From: Periconia sp. R9002
Taxonomy: Eukaryota; Ascomycota; Dothideomycetes; Pleosporales; Periconiaceae
NCBI GenBank assembly: GCA_023627715.1
Contig: JAMAHW010000132.1
Span: 1-64,000, forward strand
Length of the DNA stretch: 64,000 bases
Reading direction: 5' to 3'
Made by a program: the position numbers and the translations under genes. Shown here in pieces: positions 59,807-64,000 of the stretch (its first letter is position 1; the number at the start of each line of letters is the position of its first letter). The notes under the pieces are model-generated. The model saw only the letters and a program-made list of their open reading frames with translations, was not told where the DNA came from and searched no databases.

Positions 59807-60476
59807 GACTGCAGTCTATCGATTCCTCGGCGGTTTAATCTGAATGTATCCGAGAGAAAGGAGTAAGGGGCTGCGGCAGTCTTGCGTGCTGGCTGCTGTG
59901 GTGCTGTCGAAACAAAATAGTCGATAATGTCAAAGAAGGCTTGGCTATCCATGTGCGAGTAGAATAGGCTGCGACGCGCGGGCCAAAGAGGGTTTAGCTT
60001 CCTTTTTCGTGTCTTTGTCTCCATCCCCGAGTTGAGCTCCGTCAGTGCGCCCGCGAAAACGTCCCAGGATAGTTCTCTACTTATTCACTCATTCATTCAT
60101 TCACTGAACTCATCCATGTATCACCGCCAGGCAGCCATCCTCTCATCCAAACAATCAAGCTGCATCCCCTTTCCCCTAGCGCCCTGCAACGCCTGGTGCC
60201 TGCTGCAGCCGGACCATGGAGGCCTATGAAGCTAATGATTCGTCGGCAGCTCGTTTGGTCTGCCAGAGCGCTTCATCATGATACTCTGCGTCGCCTCTGG
60301 GCACGGCGACGGTTGACTACCGCGTTTTTAGCCCTGAATAGATTTGGAAGGTCACACTCTTCCACTTATACTTTTCGAATGTTTAGGTAAATCAACCCCT
60401 TGCTGCCACATGAACGGAGTCGTGCCGCTAATCACCCATCGCGAACAGTCGCATTCCCGCTTCGAGAAGGCGAACT
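59807..60476. promoter_or_regulatory. divergent promoter region, Lsm5 / WRN-like exonuclease
   Basis: These 670 nt separate divergent start codons. attcattcattcattc (about 60088-60104) is a simple repeat. No further element was identified. Confidence 0.4.
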
Positions 60477-63035
60477 ATGCCTCATAATGTACCAACAACC
60501 TCTTCCTCGTCCGCTCGACCGAGTCTGCAGAATGAATCTGTTCCCCGAAACCCCCCTTCGCTGCCCGAGAAAGACCCTCGTTTTGACCCTGATACCCTTC
60601 GCAATGCCAATATGAACATTCACGAACAATGGTCACGTAATGGGCCAAAAAACTATACCATCCAGTCTTGGGAGAATATTCATAACAGCGTGGTAGCTTT
60701 GGACGGAATACACAATGTCACACAACAAGCAAATTCGCAGACTCCATTCCATTCTTCTCCTCGAATGCAAAAGGAGTCTCGCACAAAACCCGGGCAAAAT
60801 TATTTGGACATGGACGAGTCGACTGCTGTCCCAGAAAACTGTGGTGAATCTGATGCATATGCGGATGGCCAGGACAGCACCTCGACCTCTTCGACTACAC
60901 GTATCAATAATAATGATAAGGCGCACAAAACGAATCAAAACAGTGGCCCTGCCTCATCCCACAATAAAAACTCTAGCTTAGAGGAATTGAATATCACAGA
61001 AGAGGAAACCAAGGAGACAGAGGGCGATTGCGATATGCAGGCAATGGAGCAACACATCCCCCTTTCTTACCAAATTCCGGCGGAGATCATGGCGGCCGCT
61101 CTGGAAGCCCCCGAAGGCACTAAAGCCAGCTATTGGAGCCAGAGGCTGTATCGAGGCCCCAACGGCGAACGTATAGCTACCCATTACTGCACTAGCCTGC
61201 AGGTGTCAGAGCGGGTGTCCAAACACTTCCTAGGGGAAAAGGTGCTAGGCTTTGACATAGAATGGAAACCAAACGCAAAACGACATCTTATAAAGGAGAA
61301 CGTATCGCTCATCCAGATTGCATCCGAGAGTCGCATTGCTTTGTTCCAGATTGCGCTGTTCCCGGGTTTCAAGGTTGAGGAACTTGTTCCACCCACCTTG
61401 AAGAAAATCCTCGAGTCCCCAGATATTCTCAAAGTAGGTGTTGCAGTCAAGGCCGATTTCACCCGCTTGAGAACTTACCTTGGCATTCATGCACGGGGGG
61501 TCATGGAGCTTAGTCGGACCCATAACCTTGTGGAAGCAGCCCATCCCGCCCAAGCCGACCATAAATCTGTATCTCTGGCATCACAGATCAAGGCCCACTT
61601 GCTGCTACCATTGTATAAAGGCGAAGCTCTGTTAGACGACCCTGAGCCTGAAGATGCAAAGGACAAAGCCCAATGGCTCAAAAGGCGAGCCGTTCGAACG
61701 AGCGATTGGTCGAAAAAGCTGGATGAGCACCAGATACACTACGCTGCTGCTGATGCCTATGCTGGTGTACGCCTCTATGACGTTCTAGAGTTTAAACGAA
61801 AACAATTCAACCCCCCCAGGCCTTTGCCTAGACTGTGCGATGACGATCCTCCAGCGAAACCCAAATATCCAACCAAATTAAAAAACGCACGCAAAAAGGA
61901 GCAGCAGCAAGCAGCCAAAATGCGAGAAGCTTCACACGGCTTGTCCACGGGAAAGCAAGAGGAAGAGGACTCGCAAGGATACGAAACCGCTGCAGAACAG
62001 TTTCAAGATGAGAATGATGATAACGCGGAAAGAAAGGATTTGGAAGAACCAGATGAGGATGCGGAAAGAGATGAGCTAGAGGAGTCAGCAGAATCAGAAA
62101 GATCAGAAGAGGAGGCTGACCTGGATGGCACCTATGTTTCTCGCCAAAGTGAAGCTACCGACACATCGGAAGATGGAAAAGAAGGACAGCAGAGCACGTA
62201 CCCCCACGCACGATATATCGGCCGCATGTCGCTCTCAAAATTGAGGGGCGAAGACCCAGGGTATCCTAAGCTTCCTATGCTAGCCCCCGATGAGGATTCT
62301 ACTACAGAGTCCGCTCAGAATGACGCCCAAGATGGCGTCGTTGACGATCACGAGGCCCAACTCAGATTACCTGAGATTTTGCTCGAGGAAGATTCACGAG
62401 AAGTAATCGTGAATGAAAACTCAAAAGAAGATGTGGTGCGAGGTGTCGATGTAAAGGAACAGATCGTGTATGAGGAAGAGTCTGATGAATTCAGTGATCC
62501 CGAACTAGAAGAAGCGTTGAGGCACGTGAGGATCGATGAGAAGACGGCTCAAATCGATGCACAAGCAGCACCTCCGGAAGACCCACCAACCAGTAAAGAT
62601 GCCGAACCCAAAGTCAGTCTCCAGCCGACGACCTCACCCTCAGTAACCACGACCTCGTCCACCATTCCCCACCTTTCCCCCTACCATGCAGCAACAGCTT
62701 GGGCCCAGCACCACCTTGAATCCACCATTCCCTTCGCCAGCGCCCACACACAGCAGACCTCTCGTGTCCGCGCCACAATCTCCCATCTCCGCGCCTACCA
62801 CATGTGGCACATCCAGCAACTATCCCTTGACGCCATAGGCCGGCTGCTCCGCGACCCGCCGCTCGTGCACAGCACCGTCAAGAGCTATATCCTCCAGGCC
62901 GTGAGCTTGGAGCGATTGGAGTTTGATAAGGGCAGGCTGAGGGAGATGTTGAAGGGATTGCCGCGTGGCTTAAGGCATGGACGGTGGAAGGCGTTGAGTC
63001 AGAAAGTAGGTGCACTGGAGGAAGGTGGAGGGTAG
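60477..63035 (+). CDS. WRN-type DEDDy 3'-5' exonuclease with C-terminal helical domain
   Basis: A single exon encodes 852 aa. The N-terminal 200 residues are Ser/Asn-rich and disordered. A DnaQ-like exonuclease domain lies at about 215-440: ExoI GFDIEWKP (Asp260, Glu262), ExoII VGVAVKADFTRL (Asp327) and ExoIII HYAAADAYAGVRLYD (Tyr422, Asp426), i.e. a complete DEDDy set as in WRN exonuclease. There is no RecQ helicase. A long Glu/Asp-rich linker (about 470-710) leads to a C-terminal helical segment at about 740-840 (SLDAIGRLLRDPPLVHSTVK, SYILQAVS) resembling the helix-turn-helix found at the end of WRN/RecQ proteins. The enzyme should degrade DNA or RNA 3' ends; its actual substrate is unknown. 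It is divergent from Lsm5. Confidence 0.87.
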   Translation: MPHNVPTTSSSSARPSLQNESVPRNPPSLPEKDPRFDPDTLRNANMNIHEQWSRNGPKNYTIQSWENIHNSVVALDGIHNVTQQANSQTPFHSSPRMQKESRTKPGQNYLDMDESTAVPENCGESDAYADGQDSTSTSSTTRINNNDKAHKTNQNSGPASSHNKNSSLEELNITEEETKETEGDCDMQAMEQHIPLSYQIPAEIMAAALEAPEGTKASYWSQRLYRGPNGERIATHYCTSLQVSERVSKHFLGEKVLGFDIEWKPNAKRHLIKENVSLIQIASESRIALFQIALFPGFKVEELVPPTLKKILESPDILKVGVAVKADFTRLRTYLGIHARGVMELSRTHNLVEAAHPAQADHKSVSLASQIKAHLLLPLYKGEALLDDPEPEDAKDKAQWLKRRAVRTSDWSKKLDEHQIHYAAADAYAGVRLYDVLEFKRKQFNPPRPLPRLCDDDPPAKPKYPTKLKNARKKEQQQAAKMREASHGLSTGKQEEEDSQGYETAAEQFQDENDDNAERKDLEEPDEDAERDELEESAESERSEEEADLDGTYVSRQSEATDTSEDGKEGQQSTYPHARYIGRMSLSKLRGEDPGYPKLPMLAPDEDSTTESAQNDAQDGVVDDHEAQLRLPEILLEEDSREVIVNENSKEDVVRGVDVKEQIVYEEESDEFSDPELEEALRHVRIDEKTAQIDAQAAPPEDPPTSKDAEPKVSLQPTTSPSVTTTSSTIPHLSPYHAATAWAQHHLESTIPFASAHTQQTSRVRATISHLRAYHMWHIQQLSLDAIGRLLRDPPLVHSTVKSYILQAVSLERLEFDKGRLREMLKGLPRGLRHGRWKALSQKVGALEEGGG

Positions 63036-63360
63036 GAGATATATGTTTGGAATGGATGGAGGGATTGAGAGGATGGTTTGACATGTTGTATGCATGGTTG
63101 ATGAGTTGATTTCAATAGAATTAGCGTGATATCATCTCGATAGGTAGGTATCGAAAAAGCATGAACGTACTAAATGAAACATCTCCACTTCTCAACCATC
63201 CACCCCCTGCATCCCCTCCACCCGAGACAGTGGCTATTTTGTGCTGCTTGACCTTATAAAATGCACCTCTACCTACCAATCGTGTCGTGCAGTAGTTCTG
63301 CTATCTGTCTGCGTCTATCTACGAAGGTAACTCCACTAAGCACTTAACTTCACTTCACCT

Positions 63361-63587
63361 CCCTCACCTACCTCCCCCATGAAAACCCCAAATAAAAACG
63401 CAAAAATAAATCAATTCCCATCTTCCCACAACCCGAATCGAACCCCTCACCTCCCTCACACATAAAAAATTTCCAAAAAAAAGAAATAACAGATACATAC
63501 CTGACTTGTTCCCATCTTTACTATCCCGTAGTCTTAGGCCTTCAGTACCTAAGACTGAAAGAAAGGGCTGTTGGAGAAATATATATA
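63361..63587 (-). repeat. dispersed element, copy 2 (TATA + hairpin core)
   Basis: This is the partner of 35641-35884. Read on minus it has ATATATATA (63579-63587), 21 nt of spacer, and the identical 23-nt core (63535-63557). Here the core extends into a perfect 9-bp stem (AGTCTTAGG / CCTAAGACT) around a 9-nt loop. A TTTTTTTT run lies about 60 nt further on, then GGGGTTCGATTCGGG and a CATGGGGGAGG end block. Divergence outside the core is substantial, but the order and spacing of blocks are conserved. Confidence 0.5.
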
Positions 63588-64000
63588 GTGGTGTAGGAAA
63601 TGTTTGGGTGTGTGTGGTGGCTGAGGTGAGAGGTTAAGGTACGTAGGTACGCTAACCTTGTTTACTACGGTTTCTGGAAGGAGCTATGGGAGGTGCAAGG
63701 GGGCTGGTGTGTGCAGAGCTTTGCCTACGTCTATCTACTTGGGTTAGGTACTTGAAAATGTATGTCTTTGCACTGCGGCATGTTTCTACTGGTCGTCGGT
63801 TGGCTGTGGGCAGAGCCCGCTTGCTGCTGCGTTGACTATTTACATACGTTGTCTCACTGCGAGCGAGCACTTGGGCGTTTGACGTATGGCTGTCTCCAAG
63901 CCGAGCTTTCCTTTTTTGTACTGTACGTTCTTGCACTCTGATCCTACAGCTTAGACGGATAGTCTCCGTCACAGCTCCATTTTTTTTGCTTCCTCCATCT
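63588..64000. other. window edge, no gene seen
   Basis: No convincing coding frame. A minus-strand ORF at 63652-63972 has no recognisable similarity. The stretch contains gtacgtaggtacg-type runs seen elsewhere in intergenic DNA here. Confidence 0.4.

Overview
This is a gene-dense stretch of a filamentous ascomycete nuclear genome (Pezizomycotina; Dothideomycetes is my best guess, not proven). The reasons are many short spliceosomal introns (mostly about 50-135 nt) with GTRNGT donors, YAG acceptors and CTAAC-type branch points, a TTAGGG tract, and proteins of fungal type. No bacterial, phage, CRISPR or plasmid features were seen. Exon coordinates below were assembled by hand from reading frames and splice signals, and almost all of the proposed joins keep phase. 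Each entry spans the whole gene; exons are listed in its evidence.

Layout. 0.4-3.9 kb: M16 zinc metalloprotease (-). 4.5-7.2 kb: ZW10/Dsl1-type tethering protein (+). 7.7-9.2 kb: Ytm1 (-). 10.4-11.0 kb: Trm112 (-), next to an interstitial TTAGGG tract. 11.7-13.1 kb: tandem SUMO-like-domain protein of the Rad60/Esc2 type (-), divergent from Lsm6 (+, 13.4-13.8 kb). 14.7-16.0 kb: unrecognised four-exon gene (+). 18.8-24.2 kb: DH-BAR-SH3 Rho GEF (-). 25.9-30.4 kb: ten-exon telomerase reverse transcriptase (+), preceded by an overlapping uORF. 31.5-33.7 kb: TBC-domain protein with both catalytic fingers replaced (+). 40.6-45.2 kb: long P/Q-rich coiled-coil protein (+). 49.9-51.1 kb: DUF3074 START-like protein (-). 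54.1-55.9 kb: SAM plus HMG-box protein (-). 59.2-59.8 kb: six-exon Lsm5 (-). 60.5-63.0 kb: WRN-type 3'-5' exonuclease with a C-terminal helical domain (+).

Most of the recognised genes are housekeeping and centre on RNA metabolism (Lsm5, Lsm6, Trm112, Ytm1), telomere or genome maintenance (TERT, WRN-like exonuclease, Rad60-like), and membrane traffic or polarity (ZW10, TBC, Rho GEF). They do not form an operon-like system.

The less ordinary DNA lies between them. A diverged repeat pair (35.7 and 63.5 kb) shares an identical 23-nt core, and each copy has a TATA-like element at the same distance; these could be small-RNA genes or a mobile repeat. At 38-39.9 kb a TATA box is followed by about 1 kb of CT-rich degenerate repeats and then by a small candidate gene whose 270-nt intron carries a perfect 17-bp hairpin and repeated splice-donor units. 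The 45.2-49.9 kb segment looks accessory: it holds relics of a nuclear cap-binding protein and of a fungal-specific family, short tandem repeats, and one intact ORF of unknown function.
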